Assembly (NCBI GenBank): GCA_002356455.1
Contig: AP017968.1
Span: 3,286,001-3,350,000 of the forward strand
DNA: 64,000 nucleotides
Source of the DNA: Fusobacterium varium
GTDB taxonomy: Bacteria > Fusobacteriota > Fusobacteriia > Fusobacteriales > Fusobacteriaceae
Direction of reading: 5' to 3'
This document shows positions 27,909 through 37,362 of the stretch, piece by piece. Under the pieces are notes generated by a model. It was not told the origin of the DNA, searched no databases, and was given only the letters and a program-made list of their open reading frames with translations. The translations under genes were made by a program, and so were the position numbers. Within the stretch, counting starts at the first letter, position 1. Each line of letters begins with the position of its first letter.

Positions 27909-29129
27909 ATGGAAAATAAAACATTGACTAAAGAAAATATTGAAGAAACAGAAAAAAATAAAAATGATAACTCTTCCAAAGTTATAGAAAATAATCTTAA
28001 TAATCAAAATATAAAAAAAGAAAAAGCAAAGAAAAAAATTTTTATATTTCTTGCTATACTTGTAACAATAGGAATAATTTATGGAATCTACTGGGTTTTA
28101 TATGGAAAAAATTTTATAGAAACTGATGATGCTTATGTAAATGGAAATCAAAATATAATAACTTCTCAAGTAGGAGGAACTGTTACAGAAATATTTATTG
28201 AAGATACTCAATTTGTTGAAAAAGGTCAACTTCTTGCAGTTTTAGATGATATTGACTATAAAATAGCTTTAGAAAATGCTGCTGCCAATCTTGGAAAGGC
28301 TATACGTGCCTATTCAAATCTTTCATCAGATGTTGGACAATCAGAAGATAATGTAAAAGTCAAAGAAAGTCAGTTAAAAAAAGCTGAAACCGATTTTACT
28401 ATGGATAGAGCTTCATATAATGCTGGCTTAATAAGTAAACATCAATATGAAACAAGTAAAAATAATTTAAATATTGCTATTTCATCTTTAGAGCAAAGTA
28501 AAAAAGCTTTGAAAAATGCAAAAATACAAGCAGAAAGCAATTCTATTTATGATCATCCAGATGTACAGCAGGCAATAGCTGCATATAAAAATGCTTATGT
28601 TAATCTTATAAGAACAAAAATATTTGCTCCTGAGTCTGGAAATATAGCTAAAAAAGCTGTTTTTCTAGGACAAAAAATAGCTGCATCTCAAGAACTTATG
28701 ACTATTATTGATTTGAATAATGTTTGGGTAGATGCTAATTTAAAGGAAACACAAATGAAAGATGTCAAAACAGGTGATGAAGTTGAGCTTATAAGTGATA
28801 TTAATGGTAAAAAATATACTGGCTATGTTCAAGGACTGTCAGCAGGTACAGGAAGTTCACTTTCTCTGCTGCCAGCACAAAATGCAACTGGAAATTGGAT
28901 AAAAATTGTGCAAAGAGTTCCAGTACGTATAATTATTGATAAAGACAGTCTTAAAAAAAATGGAATGATTCCTATAGGAAGCTCAATGAAAGCTATTGTA
29001 AATATTAAAAAAGAAACTAAAAATATACTTCCTTATACAGAAAAATCATCTACTCTCTATTCAATAGATGAAGATGCAATGAATAAAGGAATTGAACAAA
29101 TAATAAAAGTAAATTTAGGTAAAAATTAA
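27909..29129 (+). CDS. HlyD/EmrA-family membrane-fusion protein
   Basis: This 406-residue adaptor has a long hydrophilic Asn/Lys-rich N-terminus, one membrane anchor (IFIFLAILVTIGIIYGIYWVL, about residues 45-65) and a biotinyl-lipoyl-like domain starting ETDDAYVNGNQNIITSQVGG. It continues with a helical hairpin and a beta-barrel domain with IDLNNVWVDANLKETQ. This is the EmrA arrangement, linking an inner-membrane MFS pump to a TolC-type channel. I chose ATG 27909 with GGAGG five bases upstream; the GTG at 27897 overlaps that site. Confidence 0.93.
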   Translation: MENKTLTKENIEETEKNKNDNSSKVIENNLNNQNIKKEKAKKKIFIFLAILVTIGIIYGIYWVLYGKNFIETDDAYVNGNQNIITSQVGGTVTEIFIEDTQFVEKGQLLAVLDDIDYKIALENAAANLGKAIRAYSNLSSDVGQSEDNVKVKESQLKKAETDFTMDRASYNAGLISKHQYETSKNNLNIAISSLEQSKKALKNAKIQAESNSIYDHPDVQQAIAAYKNAYVNLIRTKIFAPESGNIAKKAVFLGQKIAASQELMTIIDLNNVWVDANLKETQMKDVKTGDEVELISDINGKKYTGYVQGLSAGTGSSLSLLPAQNATGNWIKIVQRVPVRIIIDKDSLKKNGMIPIGSSMKAIVNIKKETKNILPYTEKSSTLYSIDEDAMNKGIEQIIKVNLGKN

Positions 29130-29139
29130 GGAGGCAATT

Positions 29140-30633
29140 ATGGGAATATCATTTGAACTTATATTAGCCACCTTAGCCTTGGCAATAGGTTCATTTATGA
29201 ATGTATTAGACAGTACAATTGTAAATGTATCTCTTACACATATAGCAGGAGATTTTGCTGTAGCTCCAACTCAAGGAACATGGGTAATTACATCTTATGC
29301 TGTTTCAGAAGCAATTTTTCTTCCATTGATAGGATGGCTGACTAAAAGATTTGGAATAGTAAGGCAATATACAGTTGCTACTCTTTTATTTACAGCTGCA
29401 AGTATGCTTTGCGGAATAAGTTTTTCATTTGGATTCCTGTTATTTGCAAGAGTTCTTCAAGGAATCGTTGGAGCTAGTATGATACCACTTTCTCAAACTT
29501 TGATGTTAAGCTTTTATCCAAAAGAAAAAAAAGCTATGGCTTTAGGTATATGGTCTATGACTGTTGTTCTTGCTCCTGTATTAGGACCTGTAATTGGTGG
29601 TTGGATAACCGATTCTTTTTCTTGGAGATGGTGTTTTTATATAAATCTTCCATTTGGTATAATTTCTACATTTATAGTTCATTCTATTTTTAAGAAAAAA
29701 GGATACAAAGATAAAACAGAAAAAGTTCCTGTTGATAAATGGGGACTCATATTTCTTGCATTAGGAATATCTTCTCTGCAGATAATGCTGGATAAAGGGA
29801 ATGATTTAGACTGGTTTTCAAGTCCTTTCATTATACTTCTCGCTCTTTTGGCATTTATTTTTCTTACTATACTTATTATTTGGGAATGGCATCAAGATAA
29901 TCCTGTGGTTAATGTAAGGTTATTTCTCAACAGAAATTTTGCTATTGGAGCTATAAGCCTTACAATTTCATCAGTTGCATTTTTCTCTTCTGTAGTAGTA
30001 ATTCCTCTATGGCTTCAAAATTACATGGGATATACTGCTCTCCAAAGTGGTATGACTACTTCTACTCTTGGGCTCTCCATATTATTTATTGCACCAATAT
30101 TAGGAAGTGTATTGAATAAACTTGATGCAAGAAAAGTTGTTGTTGCTGGATTTATTCTTTTCTCAATAACAGCTGTACTCACAGGAAATTATACTCCAGA
30201 TGTCACCTCAACTTATATTTCAATCTCCAGATTTTTAACTGGTATTGGACTTGGAATGTTTTTTATTCCTTTAAATACTATTACTTTATCTAATATTCAG
30301 CCTGAAGATATGGCTGGAGCTTCAGGACTGTATAATTTTACTAGAAATATTGGAAATAGTTTTGGAACTTCTCTTGCTATAAATTTTTGGGATCATAGAA
30401 TATCAATGCATCACCAGGATTTAGTTTCTGCAATCAATAATGGAAATCCAAATTTTTTAAATTACATTCATCAAACAGAGGGCCCTATAAAGATAAAACT
30501 TGCTCTAATCAATCAAATGATAACAGAACAATCTGCTCTCATGGGAGTAAATGATATAATTATTGGAAGCGGTTTAATGATACTTTTTCTTATACCTTTA
30601 GTATTCATGGCTAGAAAATCTATTGTAAAATAA
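29140..30633 (+). CDS. EmrB-type DHA2 (14-TMS) MFS drug exporter
   Basis: This 497-residue major-facilitator transporter has about 14 hydrophobic segments. It shows motif D1-like LDSTIVNVSLTHIAGDF near the N-terminus, motif A GWLTKRFGIVRQY, and motif C-like SMTVVLAPVLGPVIGGWITDSFSWRWCFYINLPFG, the hallmark of DHA2 drug/H+ antiporters. With the preceding TolC- and EmrA-like proteins it forms a complete tripartite pump. Substrates are not predictable. No local MarR or TetR gene is adjacent. Confidence 0.94.
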   Translation: MGISFELILATLALAIGSFMNVLDSTIVNVSLTHIAGDFAVAPTQGTWVITSYAVSEAIFLPLIGWLTKRFGIVRQYTVATLLFTAASMLCGISFSFGFLLFARVLQGIVGASMIPLSQTLMLSFYPKEKKAMALGIWSMTVVLAPVLGPVIGGWITDSFSWRWCFYINLPFGIISTFIVHSIFKKKGYKDKTEKVPVDKWGLIFLALGISSLQIMLDKGNDLDWFSSPFIILLALLAFIFLTILIIWEWHQDNPVVNVRLFLNRNFAIGAISLTISSVAFFSSVVVIPLWLQNYMGYTALQSGMTTSTLGLSILFIAPILGSVLNKLDARKVVVAGFILFSITAVLTGNYTPDVTSTYISISRFLTGIGLGMFFIPLNTITLSNIQPEDMAGASGLYNFTRNIGNSFGTSLAINFWDHRISMHHQDLVSAINNGNPNFLNYIHQTEGPIKIKLALINQMITEQSALMGVNDIIIGSGLMILFLIPLVFMARKSIVK

Positions 30634-30680
30634 TCTTCATATTGCTATAATTATAAGAAAACTTTTTATGGAGGATTATT

Positions 30681-31493
30681 GTGAATTATAAAATGATAGT
30701 TACAGATTTAGATGATACACTTTTGAATTCTGAGAAAAAAATATCTTCTATTGATAAAGAAGCTATAATGAAAGCTCAAAAAGCTGGTATAAAATTTATT
30801 CTTGCTTCTGGAAGGCCTACTTTTGCCATGAAAGAACTTGCTGAAGAATTAAATCTTGCTGATTATGGGAGCTATATATTATCTTTTAATGGTTCTATTA
30901 TTACGAATTGCAGTACAGGAAAAAATATATTAGAAGAATCGCTAACTAAAAAAGATCTTCATTTAATGTACGATTTTAGCCAAAAATATAAAACTCATAT
31001 CCTCACATATATAAATGATGAAATAATTTCTGAAACTGACAGTAAATATATAGATGTAGAAGTAAATCTTACTAAAATGAATCATAAAAAAGTGAAAAGT
31101 TTTAAAGATGCTGTAAATAAAGATGCTGTTAAATGTATGCTTTTAGAAGAACCATCATATTTAAAAAAAATTGAAGCAGAACTAAAAAAAGAATATGGAA
31201 ATAAATATAGTATAGCAATATCAAAACCTTTTTTTCTTGAAGTAACAAAATTAGGTATAGATAAAGGAACTGCTATAAAAAAATTAGCTGATTTATTGAA
31301 CATAAAAAAAGAAGAAATAATTGCAGCTGGAGATTCTTTTAATGATATCTCAATGTTAAAAACTGCTGGAACATCTGTTGCTGTTGCAAATGCTCAACCT
31401 GAAATAAAAGAAATTACAGATTATATTGTTTCATCTAATGATGAAGGTGGAATAGCTGAACTTATAAACAAATTTATTTTTACTAAAATTTAA
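30681..31493 (+). CDS. Cof-type HAD-superfamily phosphatase
   Basis: This 270-residue protein has the HAD motif I DLDDTLLN (residues 9-16), motif II around LASGRPT, a C2 cap (about 80-190), motif III Lys near KGTAIKKL, and motif IV AAGDSFNDISML. Cof/YidA enzymes dephosphorylate sugar phosphates, flavin mononucleotide or pyridoxal phosphate. It starts with GTG at 30681 behind GGAGG, 47 bp after the emrB-like gene. Substrate unknown. Confidence 0.92.
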   Translation: MNYKMIVTDLDDTLLNSEKKISSIDKEAIMKAQKAGIKFILASGRPTFAMKELAEELNLADYGSYILSFNGSIITNCSTGKNILEESLTKKDLHLMYDFSQKYKTHILTYINDEIISETDSKYIDVEVNLTKMNHKKVKSFKDAVNKDAVKCMLLEEPSYLKKIEAELKKEYGNKYSIAISKPFFLEVTKLGIDKGTAIKKLADLLNIKKEEIIAAGDSFNDISMLKTAGTSVAVANAQPEIKEITDYIVSSNDEGGIAELINKFIFTKI

Positions 31494-31543
31494 CTTTATT
31501 ATGAGATACTTCCCTATATAAATATTTTTATTTTGGAGGAAGT

Positions 31544-33016
31544 ATGGAAAAACAATCCTATAAAAAACAATACATATTCATTATTTTTATTTATCTTATT
31601 ATTTTTGTTCCTTTAGCATTTTTTAGATATCCAGATGCCAGAAATGAATTAAAATATTTTATAGTAACTGATGATATGATAAATGCAAAAAATTATCTCA
31701 TCTTAAAATATTTCTCAGAGCTTTATCCTGATAAACCACCATTATACTTTTTTATATTAATATTTTTTAAGACGTATTTTAAAACTTTATTTTTTCCTTT
31801 GTCCCTTTTATTTGGAAGCTTGCTTCCATCTTTTGGAATATCAATTTTATCTTTTAAACTTTTTACAAAACTAAAAGATGAAAAAACAGGATTTTTTATT
31901 GCTATGATCTTAATTTCTATCCCATATTTTTTAGGTGTATCTCTATTTCTAAGAATGGATATACTTATGAGCTTTTTTATACTGCTGTCTATGTATCTAT
32001 TTTTTACAATGTACCAGAAAAAAAATGAAATAACTATTACAAAACTTATATTTCTTTATTTAAGTATTAGTATTGCAATTCTTATAAAAGGCGGAGCAGG
32101 ATTTGCTGTTCCTATTTTAATTATACTAACATTTCTTATTCTTGAAAAAAAATTATCTTTTCTTAAAGAGATACATTTTTTCAAAGGAATATTATTAATT
32201 ATAATGATAATTGGAATATGGTTTTATGGAATATATCTCCAACCGCAAGGTAAAGAGTATATATCTCTCCTTTTAGGGCAGGAAACATTTGGAAGAATGA
32301 TAAAAGCTAAGACACATTCAAGACCATTTTACTTTTATCTTACTAAACTTCCGCTTATACTTTATCCATATGGAATCATCTATTTAGGATCTTTAGTGTA
32401 TTATATAAAAAATATAAGAAAATATTTTTCTTGGACATTATTAGAAAAAATAGGATTTTCGTGGAGTGTAGTACCATTGATATTCTTCTCTTTTATGAGT
32501 GGAAAACTAGAAATATATCTTCTTCCATTATATACAGGTTTTATAATTTTAAGTTTAGCTTTTATTGAAAGAATAAAATTTAAAAATTCTGGAAATATTT
32601 TTATAAAAATCACAGAAGGACTTTTAGTAGTTCCTTTATTTATTGATATTTTTTTCAACAAAGAAAAAAATAAAGAAAAAAGCATAAAATTCATTTTTAG
32701 CAGTACTATTATTTTGTATCTTATTTTTCCATTTTTACTTGTAAAATATAATGAAGAGTTTAGCTTAAAAAATATAGCTTCTATTCTGAAAAAAAGCAAT
32801 AATAATATAATAGCCTATAAATTTCCTGATCTTTTAAATCTTTCTTATGAAATTAATAAAGATATTAGGGAAATAGAAAATAAAGAAAACCTCTCTGATA
32901 TTAAAGAACAAAAAGTATTTTTAGTAAGCAGAGAAAAATATAAAGATGATATTGATGAAACTGAAAATTTTAAACTTATTTATAATAATAAAAGTTATTA
33001 TCTATATAGCAACTAA
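31544..33016 (+). CDS. ArnT/PMT-like membrane glycosyltransferase
   Basis: This 490-residue integral membrane protein has about 10-12 hydrophobic segments. A first periplasmic loop carries DARNELKYFIVTDDMINAKNY and YPDKPPLYF, the DE-type acidic loop and KPPL motif typical of ArnT and related GT-C transferases that use undecaprenyl-phosphate sugars. A soluble C-terminal part follows. ArnT adds aminoarabinose to lipid A, but other GT39/GT83 members modify other glycans. It lies downstream of the HAD gene and ends about 110 bp before the first IS. Acceptor and sugar are unknown. Confidence 0.82.
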   Translation: MEKQSYKKQYIFIIFIYLIIFVPLAFFRYPDARNELKYFIVTDDMINAKNYLILKYFSELYPDKPPLYFFILIFFKTYFKTLFFPLSLLFGSLLPSFGISILSFKLFTKLKDEKTGFFIAMILISIPYFLGVSLFLRMDILMSFFILLSMYLFFTMYQKKNEITITKLIFLYLSISIAILIKGGAGFAVPILIILTFLILEKKLSFLKEIHFFKGILLIIMIIGIWFYGIYLQPQGKEYISLLLGQETFGRMIKAKTHSRPFYFYLTKLPLILYPYGIIYLGSLVYYIKNIRKYFSWTLLEKIGFSWSVVPLIFFSFMSGKLEIYLLPLYTGFIILSLAFIERIKFKNSGNIFIKITEGLLVVPLFIDIFFNKEKNKEKSIKFIFSSTIILYLIFPFLLVKYNEEFSLKNIASILKKSNNNIIAYKFPDLLNLSYEINKDIREIENKENLSDIKEQKVFLVSREKYKDDIDETENFKLIYNNKSYYLYSN

Positions 33017-33284
33017 ATATCATTAAAAAATAACTTTAAATAAAAATTTTACTATTAATTATAAAAGCATATTTATATAAGTTATAAAGAAGATGACATT
33101 CTCCCATGGTTGCTTTAAGAATGGTAAAAGGGGCTGTTGCAAATTAGTGATTGATAAACTAATTTGTGCAGCCTCTCTTATTTTTCATAAAAAAATAGAA
33201 ATCTATTTTATAGATTTCTGCTAATTTATATTTTTATATTTATTTTTAAGTATCAAAAAAAGAAGTAGATGATTTTTTATTTAT

Positions 33285-34763
33285 CTAAGCTACTTTTAAT
33301 GAGTGAAGTGTTGTTCCTAAGCGATTATTTATATTTCTGCTTAGATATCTGTTGAAGTTGTAAGCGATACAAAACAAACATATTTCTCTTAAAACACTTT
33401 TTTTACTTCGAACTTTTAATTTTCGCAATTTCATATCTTCTTTCAAAACTGCAAAAGCACCTTCTACTTGAATACTTCTGTTCATTCTTAATTGTTTTCC
33501 ATAATTGCTTGATACATTCTCTTTTGATTTATTTGATAAAATTCTAAATCTCGCATTGTACTTAATTTTTTTGTTAGTTTCAGGATTCCAAAAATATTGA
33601 ACTGTATTATTTTTGTTAGAGTATAGAAATTCTAATTCTAATCCATCTTTTCTAAATAGCTTATTTTCAGAATGATTATATATTAAATTTTCTACTCTGT
33701 TTAAATCATTTTTAAACTTTCTGATTTTAGATTTTTCAAAATATATTGGTTTTATGTATGAAGTATAGTCCATTTTTTCCAAATATTCATAATTTGAAAT
33801 ACTTTCATATCCTGCATCAGCTACAATATTTTTAATTTCTAAATTTTGAGATGAAATTTTCTCTAAAAATGGAATCAAAGTTTTAGAATCAGAAGGGTTA
33901 GAAAAAATTTCATATGAAGAAATATATTCACTAATCACTCCTATTTGTAGATTATATCCAGGTTTTAATTGACCATTTCTCATATGGTCATCTTTCATTC
34001 TCATAAAAGTAGCATCTATATCAGTTTTTGAATAGCTATTTCTACCATTAAGATTTTTAAAATGATTAGAATATTTTTGATACTTTTCTAAGTATTCTGC
34101 GCATAATTCTAAATACTTTTGCTCTTTAGATTTTCTCTTTCCTCTACCTTTGACTATTTGAAAATTCAAATTAGAAAGATATGAATATATTTCAAGGAAG
34201 TTGTCATATTGTAAGTTGAAATCATCATTAAAATTTGAAATTAATTCAAGAATTTTTTCATCTAATCTAGTTCTATATTTCTCAATAGATTTTTTCCAAA
34301 CAAATGTATATTTATTAGCATATGCTTCAATTTTAGTGCCATCAATATATATTGTTTCAGTGGAAATATTTTCCATTTCAAAAATTTTTTCAACGAATTG
34401 TTCAAATAGATCTGGAAGAATATCTTCAGTTTTTACTAAGAATCTAGAAATAGTAGAGTGATCAGGAATTTTAGAATCTTGTAAAAGAAACCTAAATTTA
34501 ATATTTTCATGGCAAGCCATTTCTATATCTCTAGTAGAAGTTAAATTGCGCGAATAGGCATAAACAATGATAGAAAACATTCTGATAGGATATACCTTTG
34601 TTTTGTAAGAAAATACTTGCATTAAACTACTAAAATCTAATCCCTCCAATATTGAGCTAAGTTTTCTTACAGGATCATTATCAGAAATTTCATATTGTAA
34701 AAAGTTAAAAAGTTTAGGTTGATTTAATTGAAAAAAAAATGTTATTATTAGTTGGTTTTTGCA
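33285..34763 (-). pseudogene. IS1182-family transposase, frameshifted at a nine-T run
   Basis: The gene should start at the ATG at 34763 (MQKPTNNNIFF...), as in copy 2. Here the run after AACA has nine Ts instead of eight (34731-34739 read as A on the plus strand). This shifts the frame so that it stops after about 16 codons. The remainder is open from a TTG at 34649 for 454 residues, with the DDE-type body intact (YIDGTKIEAYANKYTFVWKK, VADAGYESISNYEYLE, QVEGAFAVLKEDM). A few substitutions distinguish it from copy 2. Translation of a full enzyme would need polymerase slippage on the homopolymer. Confidence 0.85.
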
Positions 34764-34797
34764 TAGGTATATTATATTAGAAATTTGAAAAAATTTT

Positions 34798-34864
34798 TAG
34801 TATTTTATACCTTTTTTTATTTTAAAAGAAAAAGCTGACAAGAAGAAAACTTCAAGTCAGCTTT
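34798..34864. terminator. Hairpin inside IS copy 1 end
   Basis: The stem AAAGCTGAC...GAAG / CTTC...GTCAGCTTT lies at about 34829-34864 and has A/T-runs outside on both sides. It probably blocks read-through transcription into the element. The same hairpin is at 57109-57145 in copy 2. Confidence 0.7.
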
Positions 34865-34908
34865 TTGGGTAATTGGGCTATTTTGAATTTGCAACAGCCT
34901 CTTTTTTA

Positions 34909-36522
34909 TTATAACTTATATTTTTTTATAATCTTATTCTTATAAATTTCTGCCTGAGTTCCATATATTATTTGAATCCCTTTCCCTGCTCTTATTACTC
35001 CCTGGGATTTTAAGCTTTTCCAAGTATCATCATCATCAACTTTTGTTTCATCCTTTACTGTTACTCTCAGTCTTGTAATACAGGCATCTATCCCTTCAAT
35101 ATTATCTACTCCGCCTAAAGCTTTTACTATTTCATCTATAAAATCATCACTATCTGCTTTACCTTGATAATCTTTTCTTGTATAAAGCTTATTTTCTCCT
35201 TCTTTTCTTCCAGGAGTCATATAATTAAATTTTTCTATCATAAATTTAAAAATGAAATAATATACTATTGAATATATTGGTCCTAATATTAATATCCATT
35301 GATATGAAGTTTTAGCCATTCCTTGAAGCAAACCAAAGAAAGTAAAATCTATTATTCCTCTTGAAAAAGTTATTCCTACTGCAACATTAAGAAAATGCAT
35401 AAGACCATAAGATATTCCTTCCAGCAATGCATGTATTGCATATAGAGGAGGAGCAACAAATAAAAATGTAAATTCTATTGGTTCTGTTATTCCTGTAAGA
35501 AATGATGTTAATGCAGCTGAAACAAGTATTCCCTTTATTTTTGCTTTATTATCTGCATCTGCACATCTGTACATTGCAAGAGCAGCAGCTGGAAGCCCAA
35601 ACATCATTGGTAAAAATCCACCTGTCATAGTTCTTGTAGCATCAGCTGAGTAATGAATCGTTGCTGGGTCTGCTAACTGAGCAAAAAATATTTTTTGTCC
35701 TCCTGCTACCATTTGTCCTGCTACTTCCATAGTTCCACCCAGCTCAGTATACCAAAATAATGGATAAACTGCATGATGAAGACCAAATACATTTAAAAGT
35801 CTTCCTGTCATTCCATATAGAAAAGTTCCTATTGGTCCCATGGCAGTAAATGCTTCCCCTGCTTTTACTACGGCTCCAAAGATTGTAGGCCAGATAAATG
35901 GAACTATCACTCCTAATGGAATAAAAAATATCATTGTTAATACTGGCACAAGTCTATTCCCGCTAAAAAATGCAAGATAATCAGGTAAAGTTCTATTTGA
36001 AAATCTATTTGTTATAAAGGCTGAAAAACATCCACAAATTATTCCACCCAAAACTCCTGTCTGAAGTGTAAATATCCCTAATTCTTTTGTATATAAAGAT
36101 GATTTTCCAATTGCATCTCCATAAGTCATTCCTTTTTCCATAAGTGCCTGAACTGTTGTGGTATCTGGTGTCTGTCCCATAAATCCCAAAACTGTTCCTA
36201 TTACTGTATGGAAAAGAAGAAATCCTAAAAGTGCTGAAAGTGCAGCTGTTTCTTTATTTTGATGTGCAAGACCTATTGCTACTCCTACAGCAAATATAAC
36301 TGAAAGATTGGCAAAGATAAAAGAACCTGCATTTAAAAACAATATCAAAATATGATTAAGCAATGTTCCAGGGGCCAAAAAAGTTAAATTATATGTATCA
36401 ACTATAGCGCTGCTTGTAAAAGCACCTCCTACTCCCAACAGTATTCCTGCCATAGGGAGAACCGCAATGGGCAGCATAAATGCCCTTCCTACTCTTTGTA
36501 AAAGAGAAAATCCTTTTTTCAT
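34909..36522 (-). CDS. PTS glucose/maltose-family EIICB permease
   Basis: This 537-residue protein imports and phosphorylates a sugar through the membrane. The EIIC part (about residues 1-420) begins with the family start GFSLLQRVGRAFMLPIAVLPMAGILLGVGGAF and includes FGLHHAVYPLFWYTELGG and the substrate region GITEPIEFTFLFVAPPLYAIHALLEG. The EIIB domain (about 455-537) has the phosphorylated Cys in GIDACITRLRVTVKD. No EIIA domain is fused, so EIIA comes from elsewhere. Glucose and maltose are both plausible; F. mortiferum MalB is of this type. It has a consensus promoter at 36577-36605 and is divergent from a MarR regulator. Confidence 0.9.
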   Translation of the reverse strand: MKKGFSLLQRVGRAFMLPIAVLPMAGILLGVGGAFTSSAIVDTYNLTFLAPGTLLNHILILFLNAGSFIFANLSVIFAVGVAIGLAHQNKETAALSALLGFLLFHTVIGTVLGFMGQTPDTTTVQALMEKGMTYGDAIGKSSLYTKELGIFTLQTGVLGGIICGCFSAFITNRFSNRTLPDYLAFFSGNRLVPVLTMIFFIPLGVIVPFIWPTIFGAVVKAGEAFTAMGPIGTFLYGMTGRLLNVFGLHHAVYPLFWYTELGGTMEVAGQMVAGGQKIFFAQLADPATIHYSADATRTMTGGFLPMMFGLPAAALAMYRCADADNKAKIKGILVSAALTSFLTGITEPIEFTFLFVAPPLYAIHALLEGISYGLMHFLNVAVGITFSRGIIDFTFFGLLQGMAKTSYQWILILGPIYSIVYYFIFKFMIEKFNYMTPGRKEGENKLYTRKDYQGKADSDDFIDEIVKALGGVDNIEGIDACITRLRVTVKDETKVDDDDTWKSLKSQGVIRAGKGIQIIYGTQAEIYKNKIIKKYKL

Positions 36523-36576
36523 AATTATACTCCCTCCTAAAAATTAAAAATAATTTCAAGATATTTTATTATTTTC

Positions 36577-36605
36577 AGTATACTTTACAGTGAAAATCGT
36601 GTCAA
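36577..36605 (-). promoter_or_regulatory. Sigma-70 promoter of the PTS gene
   Basis: On the minus strand TTGACA (36605-36600) and TATACT (36582-36577) are separated by 17 bp. Upstream, CAGTTCT (36610-36616) and AGAACTG (36636-36642) form an inverted repeat that might bind a regulator. Confidence 0.8.
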
Positions 36606-36651
36606 TATACAGTTCTTGAATTTATTTTCCTTATCAGAACTGATTTTTTTT

Positions 36652-36665
36652 GTTTCATAAGAAAC
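36652..36665. promoter_or_regulatory. Candidate MarR operator 1 (GTTTC-N4-GAAAC)
   Basis: The palindrome GTTTCATAAGAAAC lies between the divergent PTS and marR promoters. It has the same GTTTC-N4-GAAAC form as the site at 36737-36750. Confidence 0.5.
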
Positions 36666-36707
36666 ATTTCCATTTTCAATCAGTCTAATTTTTTTTCTTT
36701 AGTTTCC

Positions 36708-36736
36708 TTGTAAAATAAGGTTTTAAATTGTATAAT
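36708..36736 (+). promoter_or_regulatory. Sigma-70 promoter of the MarR gene
   Basis: TTGTAA (36708-36713) and TATAAT (36731-36736) are separated by 17 bp. A 10-bp inverted repeat, AGTTTCCTTG (36701-36710) and CAAGGAAACT (36742-36751), brackets the promoter, which suggests autoregulation. Confidence 0.8.
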
Positions 36737-36750
36737 GTTTCCAAGGAAAC
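36737..36750. promoter_or_regulatory. Candidate MarR operator 2 (GTTTC-N4-GAAAC)
   Basis: The perfect palindrome GTTTCCAAGGAAAC begins directly after the -10 of the MarR promoter, where bound repressor would block initiation. Confidence 0.6.
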
Positions 36751-36768
36751 TATCTTTTTTCGGAAAGG

Positions 36769-37323
36769 GTGATTAAAATATCTAATAAAGTTGTAAAAAA
36801 ATTTTTTAATTTAATAGAGGACAGTCGAGAATTTTATAAAGATTTTCTTTCAAGAGAGCCTAAAAATAAACTCATTCCAGAAATATATTTAAGTATGAAG
36901 GAATTTCAATATCTGACTGAAAAAGAAGATGAATCTTTAGATGTAAATACAGTACTTGATCTCAGTATAGCTGACTATAACTTTATTTACTATATTGGTT
37001 CTAATGAAAAAATAAATATTACACAGTTATCAAAAAAAATGAAAATTAGTAAAGGATATGCCAGTAAAGCTATAAAAAAACTTCATTCTTATGAACTTAT
37101 AGAAATTTTTCAAATACCTCCTAATAAAAAAGAATTATTTCTTTCATTAACAAAATCAGGAACAAAAATATATTTAAATATATATAAACAATTTCTAAAG
37201 AAAGAAAATGAAATAGAAATATTTCTTGAGGATAATTTTAATGACAATGAACTTAAAATAATTTTTGATTTTTTCATAAAAATAAATAAATTTAAAAATG
37301 AACAACTTTTAAAAAATAAATAA
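36769..37323 (+). CDS. MarR-family transcriptional regulator
   Basis: This 184-residue protein has a winged-helix core of MarR type: a recognition region NITQLSKKMKISKGYASKAIKKLHSYELIE (about residues 84-113), then a wing (IPPNKKELFLSLTKSGTKIY) and C-terminal dimerisation helices. The N-terminal 80 residues are longer than in typical MarR. The start is uncertain: the GTG at 36769 is the first in-frame codon but overlaps the AAAGGG ribosome site, and there is no ATG for about 40 residues. Its promoter is bracketed by palindromes. It is divergent from the PTS gene, its likely co-target. Confidence 0.82.
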   Translation: MIKISNKVVKKFFNLIEDSREFYKDFLSREPKNKLIPEIYLSMKEFQYLTEKEDESLDVNTVLDLSIADYNFIYYIGSNEKINITQLSKKMKISKGYASKAIKKLHSYELIEIFQIPPNKKELFLSLTKSGTKIYLNIYKQFLKKENEIEIFLEDNFNDNELKIIFDFFIKINKFKNEQLLKNK

Positions 37324-37362
37324 AAAAGGACTATCTAAATCCTTTAGATAATCCTTTTTTTA
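37322..37362. terminator. Bidirectional terminator between marR and minE
   Basis: A long stem (AAAAAAGGA...ATCTAAA at 37322-37339 and TTTAGAT...TCCTTTTTT at 37343-37360) separates convergent genes. Confidence 0.85.

Larger units (their letters stand above)
33130..34901 (-). mobile_element. IS1182-type insertion sequence, copy 1 (frameshifted transposase)
   Basis: A 1,772-bp element is bounded by 16-bp terminal inverted repeats: GGGGCTGTTGCAAATT at the low-coordinate end and its complement with one mismatch (GAGG...) at the high end. It matches copy 2 (57068-58838) nearly base for base, but in opposite orientation. Flanks are A-rich on the left and T-rich on the right, with no clear target duplication. 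A strong hairpin (AAAGCTGAC / GTCAGCTTT) lies just inside the transposase-5' end. Confidence 0.93.

Noticed and set aside
5769-36642. AGTTC...GAACT dyads at mglB (5771), upstream of the efflux operon (26183) and at the PTS promoter (36610), considered as a shared sugar-regulon operator
   Set aside because: Spacings differ (15, 7 and about 20 bases) and the half-site is short in an AT-rich genome. Chance is sufficient.
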